Positions 1 to 9,379 of a stretch of DNA of 16,613 bases are shown piece after piece (position 1 is the stretch's first letter; every line of letters begins with the position of its first letter). Source of the stretch: Leishmania infantum JPCM5 (lineage: Eukaryota > Euglenozoa > Kinetoplastea > Trypanosomatida > Trypanosomatidae). The notes under the pieces were generated by a model. That model was not told the origin of the DNA. It searched no databases and saw only the letters and a list, made by a program, of their open reading frames with translations. The position numbers were made by a program, and so were the translations under genes. The DNA is taken from assembly GCF_000002875.2 (NCBI RefSeq), contig NC_009387.2, forward strand, positions 317,501 to 334,113. The letters run 5' to 3'.

Positions 1-287
1 CACACCCTCTCGCTCTCCGTGCACAGATGCATTGCGCTGCACGAAATCGAGGGGCATCCTCGTGCACTCCTCTTGTGACCTCAAACCTTCTTGCTTCCCT
101 CCTTTCTGCCTCCCCTCTGCGCTTGTACGCGTGCGAACCTGCCAGCATGCGACGGCGGCGCCATCACGAGTTGCACCGCTGCTCGGCTGCACGAGAGCAG
201 AGTGCGCCCGCATCGAACAGGCGGCGCTTCGGCTTTCTTGGCGCCCTCGCGCTGTGACGTCGCGAGTATGACGAGGGCGCAGCAGAG

Positions 288-530
288 ATGTCGTTAATCT
301 TCTCCACCACGTCGCCACCCCCCGTAGAGGTCGCCGCAGATGACTCGCGGTGGGACGCACTTGCTGCGGAGTGCCAGAGATGTTCAGCTAGCCTCTACAA
401 GTGCAAGCAGGAGGCAGAGCGGATTGTGCAGTCGATGGACGGTGTGCTGTTTTGTGCTGCGCTCGAGGCTACGCCACCATCCGTGTGTGGTGGCGGTCTT
501 TCGAGCAGTGCTCCACCTCCTTTCCGTTAG
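288..530 (+). CDS. possible small hypothetical protein (80 aa) or gene remnant
   Basis: I do not recognise this product. The ORF starts at ATG 288 and encodes 80 residues. Residues about 15-55 (from the AADDSRWDALAAEC stretch to the RIVQSMD stretch) look like amphipathic helix with coding-like codon choice; the last 20 residues are Ser/Pro/Gly-rich and look like read-through into non-coding sequence. No signal peptide or membrane segment is seen. A pyrimidine tract lies at about 85-120, but two short out-of-frame ATGs (147 and 268) precede the start, which argues against efficient translation. It may be the 5' remnant of a longer, broken gene, in keeping with the pseudogenes that follow. Confidence 0.3.
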   Translation: MSLIFSTTSPPPVEVAADDSRWDALAAECQRCSASLYKCKQEAERIVQSMDGVLFCAALEATPPSVCGGGLSSSAPPPFR

Positions 531-1291
531 CGGTAGCGGGTGTGCGTGGGGGGGGACGCGCGACGACGACGTCTCTTCTCCCTACACCCCCGAAGAGTCC
601 TTCCAATACCCGTCCGCCCACTCACCCACAGGTGTGCGTGAGCGCCTGTGCAGCACCTCGCTCCCCCACCCTCCAAACCTTACAGCCTGCAGTGAGGCTG
701 CCATCGCTCTTGCAGTTTTCGTCGTTGTTGTTCAAGCGCTGTTTGCGCACCCCCTGGCTCTCTCTCCATAGGTGCCCCGCTTCATCGTGTGCTGCTCTGC
801 AGTGACTTCGGTCTTCGAGGCTCAGGTCGATCTGCTTATAACGCGTCTCTGCTACTACTACTGCTGCTGCACTGACATGTGAGAGTGCCTACAGACTCAT
901 CCTCTTTCCTCCTGCGGTCCGCCTGCGTGCGGCGCTACCGGCCACACGCAGCATATCGTCCGTCGGTGTCGTCTGCCTCTCTTTCTGTGTTGCTCTCTGA
1001 AGCCTCCCGTGCTGTGCCCTCGGCTGGTGTGCCACGAATCCGCGCTCAGGGACGCGGGCCCACTGTGCTTCCCTTGGCAGCGTTATGTTGCGTCCCCTTC
1101 ATGGTGTCTCGCGTACCCAAGGGCACGCCGACGAACCCGTCTTTCTCTCGTTTCCTCATCGACGCAACCCGTGCTACGTCAACGTCACGCACGCACACGA
1201 CGCACACGCAGACGGAAACTCTCGCCTCGCACGATTCGCGTCCCTCGTTCCTCTTCGCCTCCTCCTCGCCTTATCGCCGACCACAAGCACG
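531..1291. other. intergenic stretch, no supportable gene
   Basis: I see no reading frame with protein-like composition here. Short pyrimidine tracts occur, the clearest at about 1241-1280, followed by AG at 1286-1287. That would be a suitable spliced-leader acceptor for the dehydrogenase pseudogene beginning just downstream. Confidence 0.5.
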
Positions 1292-2051
1292 CTGCAGAAG
1301 CTCGTGAGGAAAGTCGCCAGGGTGACTGGCGCCAGCGGCCGACCCGGGCCGTGCCATCTTGGAGACGCTGCTTGAGCACGGCTGCGCGGCATTCCTGGCC
1401 AATGTGGACGGCGCCTCTGTAGCGTCGCTGAGGGATGAACTGGACAACCACGGCGCCGCCGCTGAACGTGTCTCGTGAGAAACAGTGGGCCACTGCCGCG
1501 GCGGCATGCAGGAACGCGCTTGGTCGCGTGTACATTCTTGTGTGTCACGCCGGCATCAACATCATGGAGGCCCTGGAGAGCACGACGCTGGATGTGGGGC
1601 GCAATACAATGAATGGGAATGCCTTGGGCACCTTCCTTGGCATCAGCACCCTGCTGCCGCTGATGAAGGCGCAAGGGGGAGGAGGACGGAAGCATCCTGT
1701 CTGTCGCATCCATGGGTGCGTTACGTGACACCACGGTGCAGTCCGCGTGTTGCGCCAGGGAGGATGCAGCGCCTCTCATGCGCGAGTCCCTGGCGCTGGA
1801 GCTCATTCCCTTTAACATCTGCGTGAACGTGAGGCACCTCGGCACGGGCAACACACCGATGGGTGAGCACCTAACGCCTGCGACGCACCAGCAGCCGGAG
1901 AACCTCGGCAAGGCCTTGCCGATCGGGCGCCTTCAGCATCCGCACGTGATCACAGAGCCAGTTTCATTCTTCACCTCAGATCGTACCTCGTGCATGCTGG
2001 GCGCAGACGCCAAGCATCGACGGCAACTCCACAGTGAAATCTCACCTGTAG
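1292..2051 (+). pseudogene. short-chain dehydrogenase/reductase (SDR) pseudogene
   Basis: Translation in shifting frames gives a nearly full-length classical SDR of about 250 residues. Visible in order: a damaged cofactor-binding glycine motif (VTGASGRPG, near 1320), the LLEHGCAAFLANVDG segment, CHAGI in place of the usual NAG motif (near 1550), the NALGTF helix, a SILSVASMG strand (near 1690-1715), the former YxxxK region, the LGTGNTPMG segment replacing the usual PG loop, and a C-terminus near IDGNST ending at TAG 2049-2051. Breaks: the likely start codon reads CTG (1292); a frameshift near 1345-1355; an in-frame TGA at 1476-1478 with a small deletion after it; a frameshift near 1675-1690 beside a G run; another near 2000. 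The catalytic Tyr position reads TGT (Cys, 1748-1750) and the Lys position four codons on reads GAG (Glu, 1760-1762). An ancestral NAD(P)-dependent oxidoreductase is likely; the substrate cannot be inferred. Confidence 0.85.
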
Positions 2052-2639
2052 GCGGCGCATCGAAATTCCAAAGCAGCACGGAGACGGGAAGGAGGGAGAT
2101 GGGCGGGGACGTCTGTGCCCGTGTGGGCGCACAAGCCTATCCACCTTCAAGTTCCTCGCCACACGCACCGGCTCTCCACTGTCTGATTTACCGCCGAGAC
2201 ACCGCTGTCCGCGTCTGCTTTTTCTTCTCCATCCCTTCCACCATCGCCATCGGCTGACTTTGCAGCGCTGCCGTTGCTACTGATGCGCACCGCACAGACG
2301 TACGCGGCCCCACGCCCACCCATCGTGGCTTCTCTCTCCGCCCTCTCATCGCCGACTTACACTCATCGCATTCCAGTTCGTGCGTGTGCTCTCCCTCACC
2401 GCCGTTCAACGCTGTTCCGCGTTGCACCGACATGCACGCTTTCGGTGCCTCCTCCTCCGTCATTCTGTTGTCCCTGCTCTTCCTTGTCTCTTCCATTGCT
2501 CGCTATTCCCATATTTGTGCGCATGCGGTGGCCGCGCCTGACTGCGGTGGTGGGGCACCACCGTTGCCCATGCAGGCAGTGTGCCCGAACTAGCGGGTGG
2601 GGGGCAGCCGCGGGGTGACGGGTGCTGCGCGACGAAGTG
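2052..2639. other. intergenic stretch with two pyrimidine tracts
   Basis: No supportable gene. A pyrimidine tract at about 2212-2260 runs into TTTGCAG (AG 2265-2266), and a second tract covers about 2440-2510. Both resemble spliced-leader acceptors and could be left from expression of the glycosyltransferase ancestor downstream. Confidence 0.45.
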
Positions 2640-4044
2640 ACAGGGGCGCGTGGCCTGCAGGCTGTGTACGCAAGGTGTTACCCGGTGCTGCAGCGCCGAC
2701 GCCTTGGTGTGTCCTTGCACTATAGCGACAGACAGCAAGGTGGCGTGCATCGGAATAGCGCGGAGGCGCGGTTCACGCCTCCGCCTCTGCTTTATCACAC
2801 GGACTTCGCTGAGACGTACTGCGGATTCGACCGGCAGAGGGTGGGGTACACTCGACCACTCGCGGAGCGCTCCATCATCCGCGTCGAGGGCGATCGAGAG
2901 GTGTGCTGCAAGTCTGCGGACACATTCTTGCTGGCGCACTACGCTCCCCGCCATATCCTGCGGCAGACGCGCCGCGACAATGCAGCCGCGGCGTTCTTCC
3001 CTGAGCGATGCCATCAGCGCGTTCACATCGACTTTCGGCGCTGTCTCGGGGTAACGGAATGCCTGTGGCTCCTCGTTGGCGGCCCACGCAAAATCCTATC
3101 ACGGCGCGCATCTGTCGCCGCTTCAGTGAGCTGTGCAGCGTTCCGCATTCTTGGGCGGTGCAGATGTAGTGGCGCACGGACGAGGCGCGGGCAACAGCGG
3201 ACTCGTTCGCCACGCTCTACCGCCGCAACGGCATCAACGCCGACACGATCCGCATTGCGCCGATGGCGGTAGTCATGCACGAGTACGGTTGGGCCAGATA
3301 CGTGGGCGAGCCGACGGTGAGGAGGGCGAGGTGCTCGGACTCGTTCGACAGCTCGCCCAATCTGACGGTGGAGCAGCGACTGCGGCTATATGCGTTCTTC
3401 TCCGACTTCATGTGGAAAGACCGCAAGGGGTGGGACGTACTGCTGGGCGTCCCCTGGGAACGCCTCCGGCCCCGACGTGCCGCTGGCGCTGCGGGAGCGC
3501 AGGGCACTGGCCATCAACACAAAGTTCGAGGCGGCGCTCACGAGAGGCTTGATGCACGGTGGCATCTTGCGCTTCATCGAGGCGTGGGGCCACCCTGGCC
3601 CCCCCCCCCGGTCGGGCTGATCCGTCTCTCTAACTCCCCTTACCTGATGGCCATTGGCGGCTCACTGTCGAGCACGGACATGGCGCAGATGCGCGCCAAC
3701 ACCGACGCCTTCGTGTACCCGTGGCCGCTCTACAGGGGATCACGCTGGCCTAGGCGTACCGTTACGACGAAGGCATGGCGATGGCTGTGCCGAGCAGCGA
3801 GAGGACTGCAGAGTTGATGCAGGACGTTGTGCAGCATCCGGGACACGCACAGCACGTAGGTCGGCGCGCACGCGAGCTTGTGCGTGAGCTCGGCCGGGTG
3901 GCCGTTACAGACCGGATGGGCCAACCGCTCCGCCAGCAGTGCGCCGGCGAATCAGCACCGAAAACACTTGCGCTCAGGTGTGCACCTGCCGAAACGGACA
4001 ACGGCGCTGAGGTGCTGTGCACAATGGCGGCTCTGAGCTGGTAG
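2640..4044 (+). pseudogene. glycosyltransferase family 4-like (group 1) pseudogene
   Basis: From about 3062 the pieces match the C-terminal half of a group 1 glycosyltransferase. ATADSFATLYRRNGI, then ADTIRIAPMAV, correspond to the typical 'position the acceptor, then derive the pressure to a fixed value' linker between the two Rossmann domains. FFSDFMWKDRKGWDVLLG matches the 'F-x-W-x-RKGWDVLL' strand and helix. DMAQMRANTDAFVYPW, YDEGMAMAVP and LMQDVVQHPGHAQHVGRRARELV match the donor-binding domain and its terminal helix. The frame moves from 2 (to about 3460) to 0, back to 2 at an 11-base C run (3599-3609), then to frame 1 from about 3746, ending at TAG 4042-4044. Internal stops include TAG 3167-3169 and TAG 3751-3753. 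Positions 2640-3060 probably encode the N-terminal domain but are too decayed to assign. The family call rests on motif recognition only; the sugar and acceptor are unknown. Confidence 0.6.
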
Positions 4045-4843
4045 CCGCTGACGTGCATTCGCCAAGAAAGGTGAGACGAGGGTGACGGTATGCTGCGGTC
4101 AGTGCATGAATGCCACGGGCTGAGTGGGCGCGTGTGCAGATCATCTTTCGCTCTCCTCCACTCACGCGCGCGCAGAATGTTGTTCTTCGATGGCGACGTC
4201 TTGTCCGCTCTGCGCCGGCCTCTCTCCCCTTTCTTTCTCCCTCTTCTGTGCTCTCACTTGGCGGCGTGTGTTGCTTAAAGCGGCGTACGTGTGCGTCTCT
4301 GTGCATGCGAACACGTATCGAAGATTCGCGCGGACGCTCTCCGTCCCTTTTTTTTTTGCTGAGCGCGCGCGCCCGTGCGCAGTGGGCACGCACTTGGCGC
4401 CACTCTTGCACTCACACCTTCTCTCGAGTCGCCGCCATTTTCTGGAGCTGGCGTATCTCTGCTCTCGTTGTTTCACACGTCTACCCACCACCCTCGGGCC
4501 CACTGCCCCCCTTCCTCCACCACTTCCTCCCCCTCATCCAGGAAGCGGCCGTTGCCATGCTAACGCACTGCCGGCGCCATCGCTGAATTTTTTCTTCTCC
4601 AAAGGGCAGCCTCGCGGTGCCTGCGCTGCAGCGGTTCATTAGCGCGCGGGTGAGCTGACACCCGTGCGCACTCCGGCACACGCGCGACGACACATGTGCT
4701 GCATACCCCCCCCCCCTGTTGGCGAACATGGTGAACGGCGCCCTTTACCATCTCGCTCTCTCCCTCTCTTTCCCCTCGCCCCGTTTCCATCTGTGCCACT
4801 CACCTCTCTACCCCGCGGCCTCTTGCGGCTGCTACGCTCCACC

Positions 4844-4879
<36 letters not shown>

Positions 4880-4924
4880 TGGGGCGCGCGCGTCTGATGC
4901 CCCGCCTTCGCAGTTGATCCACAA
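4045..4924. other. intergenic region upstream of the carboxypeptidase gene
   Basis: No gene is supported. It is pyrimidine-rich with homopolymer runs (T run near 4350, C run near 4707) and a CA microsatellite. An open frame extends upstream of the carboxypeptidase start from 4719, but its translation is low-complexity and does not resemble the family. Confidence 0.6.
4846..4876. repeat. (CA)n microsatellite
   Basis: An uninterrupted CA dinucleotide run of 31 bases, about 15 units. It lies upstream of the likely splice acceptor of the carboxypeptidase gene, so it is probably outside the mature mRNA. It is likely to vary in length between strains. Confidence 0.95.
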
Positions 4925-4930
4925 CGCGTA

Positions 4931-4994
4931 TCGCTCTCTCCTCTTCCTCTCTCCGCCGCCCCCTGTTCTTCTCCACTCCTGTGAGTGTGTTCAG
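4931..4994 (+). promoter_or_regulatory. putative spliced-leader acceptor for the carboxypeptidase gene
   Basis: A pyrimidine tract (about 4931-4980) is followed by AG at 4984-4985 and at 4993-4994. The first ATG after 4994 is the carboxypeptidase start at 5097, which supports both the acceptor and the start choice. Confidence 0.6.
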
Positions 4995-5096
4995 CTGCCA
5001 CAACTTCCCTGGTGGTCCTCTACGCCAGCCAAGCGCCGATCCTTCCTTCTGACTTTCACCCCTGTAAGCGCCGCCCATCTTCTCCAGCGCGCCAAC

Positions 5097-7133
5097 ATGT
5101 CCGCCAACCCGCTGCTTCAGCAGAGCACTCTGCAGTACCAATACCCGCCCTTTGACCGGATCGCTGTGGAGCACTACGCACCCGCTTTCGAGCAGGGCAT
5201 GGCGGAGCAGATGGCGGAGATCGAGGTGATCAAGTCCAACCCTGACGCGCCCACCCTCGAAAACACAGTTGTGGCACTGGAGCGGAGTGGGGCGCAGCTT
5301 AAGCGCGCACGCCTGGTCTTCCAAAACCTCTGCTCTGCACACACGAACCCGGAGATGCAGAGTCTCGAGCAGGCCTACGCCCCGAAGTTTGCCGTCCACA
5401 CGGACAAGATCTACCTCGATGGCGCCTTGTACCACCGCATCAAGGCTGTGTACGACGCGCGTGCCAGCCTCGCTGGTGAAGACTTGCGGCTGGTGGAACA
5501 CTACGAGAGGGAGTTTCGCAAGGCCGGCGCCGCCCTTCACGACTCAGACAAGGAGAAGCTAAAGCAGGTAAATGAGCGCCTCGCCACCCTCGAGAGCGAT
5601 TTTGCCAAGAAGGTGATGGGAACGCGCAAGACCGCCTCGCTCGTCGTGGATGACGTTGCCGAGCTGGAGGGCCTCAGCGAGGACGAGATCGCGACGGCTC
5701 AGAAGGAAGCGGAGAGCCTCGGCCACCCCGGAAAGTACGCGTTGATTATCGTGAACACGACTCAGCAGCCACTGCTAGCGTCTCTGAGGAGCCGCGAGAC
5801 GCGCCGCCGCCTGTTCGAGGCGAGCGTGCAGCGCGCCGGACGCGGCGACGAGAATGACACGAGCGCCATCATCGTGGAGATTGCGCAGCTTCGGCTGAGG
5901 AAGGCAAGGCTGCTCGGCAAGAAGAGCTTTTCTGAGTGGCAGCTGCAGAACCAGATGGCCGACCCGGCATCCGCGGAGGCCTTGCTGCGCGATATGGGCG
6001 ATGCGGCGGCGTCGAAGGTGAAGAGGGAGGCGGCTGACATCAAGCAGATGATTCGCGAGGAGGGTGGGGACTTCGAGCTGGCGCCCTGGGACTGGAAGTA
6101 CTACGCGGAGCGAGTACGCAAGCAGCGGTACGACCTCGACGAGAACGAAACGAAGCCGTACTTTGAGCTGAACAACGTGCTTGAGCGTGGCGTGTTCTAC
6201 ACGGCGGAGAAGCTGTACGGTGTGACGATGCAGCGGCGCACGGATCTGCCGGTGTACCACCCCGACGTGATGTCGTTTGAGATGTTTGACTGCACGGGCG
6301 AGTCACTCGCCATTTTCTGCCTTGACCCCTACGCGCGCGCAAGCAAGCGCGGTGGCGCGTGGATGACCTTCTATGTTCGCCAGAGCTCCCTCCTTGGCCA
6401 GAAGCCGGTCGTGTACAATGTGCTGAACGTTGTGAAGCCGGCTGAAGGCAGGCCAACCTTGCTGAGCCGCAGCGACGTGACGACGCTCTTCCATGAGTTC
6501 GGCCACGGACTGCACGGCATGCTAAGCAACCTCAAGTACTCGACTCTTTCCGGCACAAGCGTCGCCCGTGACTTCCTCGAGTTTCCATCGCAGATCAACG
6601 AGCACTGGGCAATGTACGACGCCGTGTTGAAGAACTACGCCATTCACTACGAAACCAAGGAGCCGATCCCGCAGGCGCTGGTGGATCGCATGAAGGCGGC
6701 CGAGACATACGGCGCCGGCTTCCACACCATCGAGGTGGTCAAGGCGGCGTACCTCGATCTCTGCTGGCACCTGGTTGCGGAGGAAACGGCTGTGCTACCA
6801 CCAGCACAGATGGAGGAGGCGGCGATGAAGTCCTTTGGTGTTGGGATGACCGAAGTGCCGCCGCGCTACCACAGCGGGTACTTCATGCACACTTTCTCTG
6901 GCGGATATGCCTCGAACTACTACGTGTACCAGTGGGCGCGTGTGCTGGACTGCGACGGGTTCGAGTGGTTCCTGGAGAACGGCGGGCTGACGCGCGAGAA
7001 CGGTGACCACCTGCGTGCGTGCGTGCTCTCTGTGGGCAACTCGGTGGACGCGAACGTTGCGTACGAGAAGTTCGCCAGCCGCAAGGCAAACATGAAGGCG
7101 TTCCTGCGCATCAACGGCCTGCTGGACAAATAG
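5097..7133 (+). CDS. DCP: dipeptidyl carboxypeptidase, M3A metallopeptidase
   Basis: A zinc oligopeptidase expected to remove dipeptides from the C-terminus of short peptides in the cytosol; the family is studied in Leishmania as DCP and in bacteria as Dcp. Starting at ATG 5097, the first ATG after the splice acceptor, it is 678 residues long, the usual size for Dcp (about 680). The N-terminal half is helical (family-typical FDRIAVEHYAPAFEQGM near residue 20). The catalytic motif HEFGH has zinc ligands His466 and His470 and catalytic Glu467; the third ligand is Glu495 in DFLEFPSQINEHW, 25 residues after the second His, as expected for M3. The Gly/Tyr-rich substrate loop HTFSGGYASNYYVYQWA lies near residue 600. 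No signal peptide, membrane segment or C-terminal SKL is present (it ends in LLDK). No frameshift or missing key residue is seen, so the gene should be functional. It is the only clearly intact gene left of the telomere. Compared with thimet oligopeptidase, the whole-length match favours the Dcp branch. Confidence 0.95.
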   Translation: MSANPLLQQSTLQYQYPPFDRIAVEHYAPAFEQGMAEQMAEIEVIKSNPDAPTLENTVVALERSGAQLKRARLVFQNLCSAHTNPEMQSLEQAYAPKFAVHTDKIYLDGALYHRIKAVYDARASLAGEDLRLVEHYEREFRKAGAALHDSDKEKLKQVNERLATLESDFAKKVMGTRKTASLVVDDVAELEGLSEDEIATAQKEAESLGHPGKYALIIVNTTQQPLLASLRSRETRRRLFEASVQRAGRGDENDTSAIIVEIAQLRLRKARLLGKKSFSEWQLQNQMADPASAEALLRDMGDAAASKVKREAADIKQMIREEGGDFELAPWDWKYYAERVRKQRYDLDENETKPYFELNNVLERGVFYTAEKLYGVTMQRRTDLPVYHPDVMSFEMFDCTGESLAIFCLDPYARASKRGGAWMTFYVRQSSLLGQKPVVYNVLNVVKPAEGRPTLLSRSDVTTLFHEFGHGLHGMLSNLKYSTLSGTSVARDFLEFPSQINEHWAMYDAVLKNYAIHYETKEPIPQALVDRMKAAETYGAGFHTIEVVKAAYLDLCWHLVAEETAVLPPAQMEEAAMKSFGVGMTEVPPRYHSGYFMHTFSGGYASNYYVYQWARVLDCDGFEWFLENGGLTRENGDHLRACVLSVGNSVDANVAYEKFASRKANMKAFLRINGLLDK

Positions 7134-8290
7134 TCTCGTTGGCGTTTGCGTGCGCGCAACTCCGCTCTTATCTATTATTTGTTTTTCTCTTTTGGACGTT
7201 ATTCGTGCTCCGTGCGTGTTCGCTGCCCAGACGGCAGCGCGGATGGGGCGGGGGCGGGATGAGTGGCGAAGGCGCCCGCGTTTGCCGCTCTCGACTCGGC
7301 ACTTTGAACTTTTCCACGCGACAGTCGACGCTGCAGTCGCGACCCTCACCACAGGCAGTTGCGCTGCCTTTCCGCCATGGCATCTCGCGCCGTACGCTTC
7401 CTTCTCCTTCTTCCACTTCGTGTGTGGGCGTGTTGGCGAGCGTATCCGTGCTGCCTGCTTGGTGGCCTAGCTTCCGAAACCGTCTACAAGAGGTGTTTTT
7501 GTGGACTCCCACGCGCAACCACGCAGGCCCACACACCACCCTCTCTGCGGCCTTTTCCGCCCGCTGGAACTTCTGCGCGCTTTAAATGGCCAGCATCAGT
7601 GGGCAGATCGCCATGCACACGCCGACGAAACCCGCCTTTTTTCTGTTGTGACTCTTTCGCCCCATCTCCTCGTGCGTTTCTCCACCTTCACGCCATCCTT
7701 TACACGCATGACCCCCTCCTCCCCCACTTTCCATGCTTCTCTCTCTTTCCTTTTCATGTGCTCTCCCTCTTGATCAAGTCTGTCTCTCTCTGTGTGTGTG
7801 TGTGAGTGTCTGTGTGAGTGTCTCTGCTTTTCAATCAGACGATGTTCTCTTTATCCGTTTTCGCTTTTTTACTATCGACACACGTGCTTATTGCAGCGCG
7901 CTGCCTATCGTCTTCCTTTTCTGGTCCCCGCCTATCAGAATACCAGTCTGCAAATCTTTCTCTGAAACTATTTTGTGCACGCGCCGCGCCTAAGACACTG
8001 TGGAAATCACCTTCCCCCACAGCGCGTCACGCCACGCCTGACAGCTGGCCGCCGTCCTCCCCGCCAACTTTACAGCACTGACGTACACCTCCTCCTCAGC
8101 GCAAAATTGCGAGAGCCACCTTCCCCCTCCCCTCCCACTCTCCTTCTTTCCACCCTCTTCCAACTCTGTGCTTCTCTCTCATTCTCATTCACGCTCTTTC
8201 TTCCTCCCCCATCTGTTCCCCACGTTTGTGTGTGGGTGATGTACCCCCCCACTCGCTCAACTGCATTGAAGTTGCAGTCCCTTTGCCCGC

Positions 8291-8376
8291 ACCCGCACAC
8301 TGCCCGAGCCCGCACCCGCAGACCGCCCGCACCCGCAGACCGCCCGAGCCCGCACCCGCATACTGCCCGAGCCCGT
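8291..8376. repeat. short GC-rich minisatellite, about 4 units of 23 bp (one 17 bp)
   Basis: Four adjacent units begin with ACCCGCA at 8291, 8314, 8331 and 8354. Units 1, 3 and 4 are 23 bp and unit 2 is a 17 bp form lacking the internal GAGCCC. Units differ by a few substitutions. No coding role is evident. Confidence 0.85.
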
Positions 8377-9011
8377 ATCCTCGCACTTCCTGTCAAACTC
8401 GCGTGCGTCGATAATTCGCTCATCGCTGTGCACCACCCCTCGGCGCCTGTTTGTGTGTCCGTTTCGTAGGTTGGTTTCGCTCTCTTATAGATCAGAATAT
8501 CTCCATACAAGCCGTCAGAACAACGAAGCCGCCCCCCATCACTGCCTCCCTCTACGTACACCGTTGTTGCCTTTTTTTTCGTGGCTGCAGAGTAACCTGT
8601 GCATCTGCGCAGACATACTCGCCCACCGCACACAGACATCGACAGACACACGAACCGAAAGAAACGCACGTGCCGAGAAGAGCATACAGGCGCACGTGCC
8701 TTCTGTGAGAATTTCCCACTGCTCATCTTCGGTTCCCCTCTCTTTTCCACTGCATCGTTCTCTCCACGGGTGTACATCTGCGCGATCTCGTCGTTCCTCG
8801 AGTCGTAGTGAAGTCTCGTCTCGCCTTCGTCTTGCTCCGCATATCGTCGCCCTCCTCCTTTGGCGTTATTACTGTCCCGCTCGTGAAATAAGCTCGACAT
8901 CTGCCCTCCGTGTTTGTGCGAGTGTCTTTCTCTGTCCTCACTTCCTCGGTGCGTCTGGTGGTGGTTGCGCCACTTTTTCAGATTCCTGTAGCTGTCACCT
9001 CGTTTCAAATT

Positions 9012-9028
9012 GTTTTCATCTTTTGCAG
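9012..9028 (+). promoter_or_regulatory. putative spliced-leader acceptor upstream of the subtelomeric ORF
   Basis: A T/C-rich stretch ends in TTTTGCAG (AG 9027-9028). No ATG occurs between this AG and ATG 9380, which would make 9380 the first start codon of a spliced mRNA, though with a long 5' leader of about 350 bases. Confidence 0.35.
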
Positions 9029-9379
9029 GTATAGATTCTTGTGTGTTTGCACGCCTTCCGTGGTTGCTGTCGTTACTGCGTCGGTTGGTTGCAGACACCT
9101 CTTTTCGTCGACTATATCTTTCTTTCTTTCGCCCTCGTCTTTTACATCTATTCCCATTCGTTCTCTCATCTCCCTATATATTTGTTTTTCCCACCCGCGT
9201 CTGTTCGTGTCTCCGGAGGTTCCTCTCTGTGCCCTCTGTGGCTGTGTGCGCTGTTCTACTCGCCCTTTCTCGTGTCGCCGAAGCCCACGCTCTCGCCCCC
9301 TCCCCACCTCCGCCGACATCCCTTCGGAACACGACGAGGACGGCAGATAAGAAACGGCCGGCTCATCGCCGACGTTGAG

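Larger units (their letters stand above)
7134..9379. other. long subtelomeric intergenic region, pyrimidine-rich
   Basis: I see no supportable gene. The + strand is strongly C/T-rich, especially about 7650-8000 and 8090-8220, with a short GT/GA-type low-complexity patch near 7786-7826 and a GC-rich minisatellite at 8291-8376. The first part is presumably the 3' UTR of the carboxypeptidase mRNA. Long open frames on the - strand here have purine-driven composition and look like by-products of that bias. Confidence 0.6.

Noticed and set aside
1174..1911. 245-codon open frame on the - strand
   Set aside because: It lies antisense to the SDR pseudogene, which accounts for the + strand sequence far better.
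4719..5096. In-frame upstream extension of the carboxypeptidase
   Set aside because: The extension is low-complexity, includes the CA repeat as His-Thr repeats, and precedes the likely splice acceptor. The protein from 5097 already has the family's normal length.
4800..5540. 246-codon open frame antisense to the carboxypeptidase start
   Set aside because: A shadow of a GC-rich coding region; the + strand carries an unmistakable M3 peptidase.
8070..9098. 342-codon open frame on the - strand
   Set aside because: It reads the complement of pyrimidine-rich intergenic DNA, giving a low-complexity Arg/Gly/Glu-rich product that also runs through the minisatellite. No acceptor or family match is seen.
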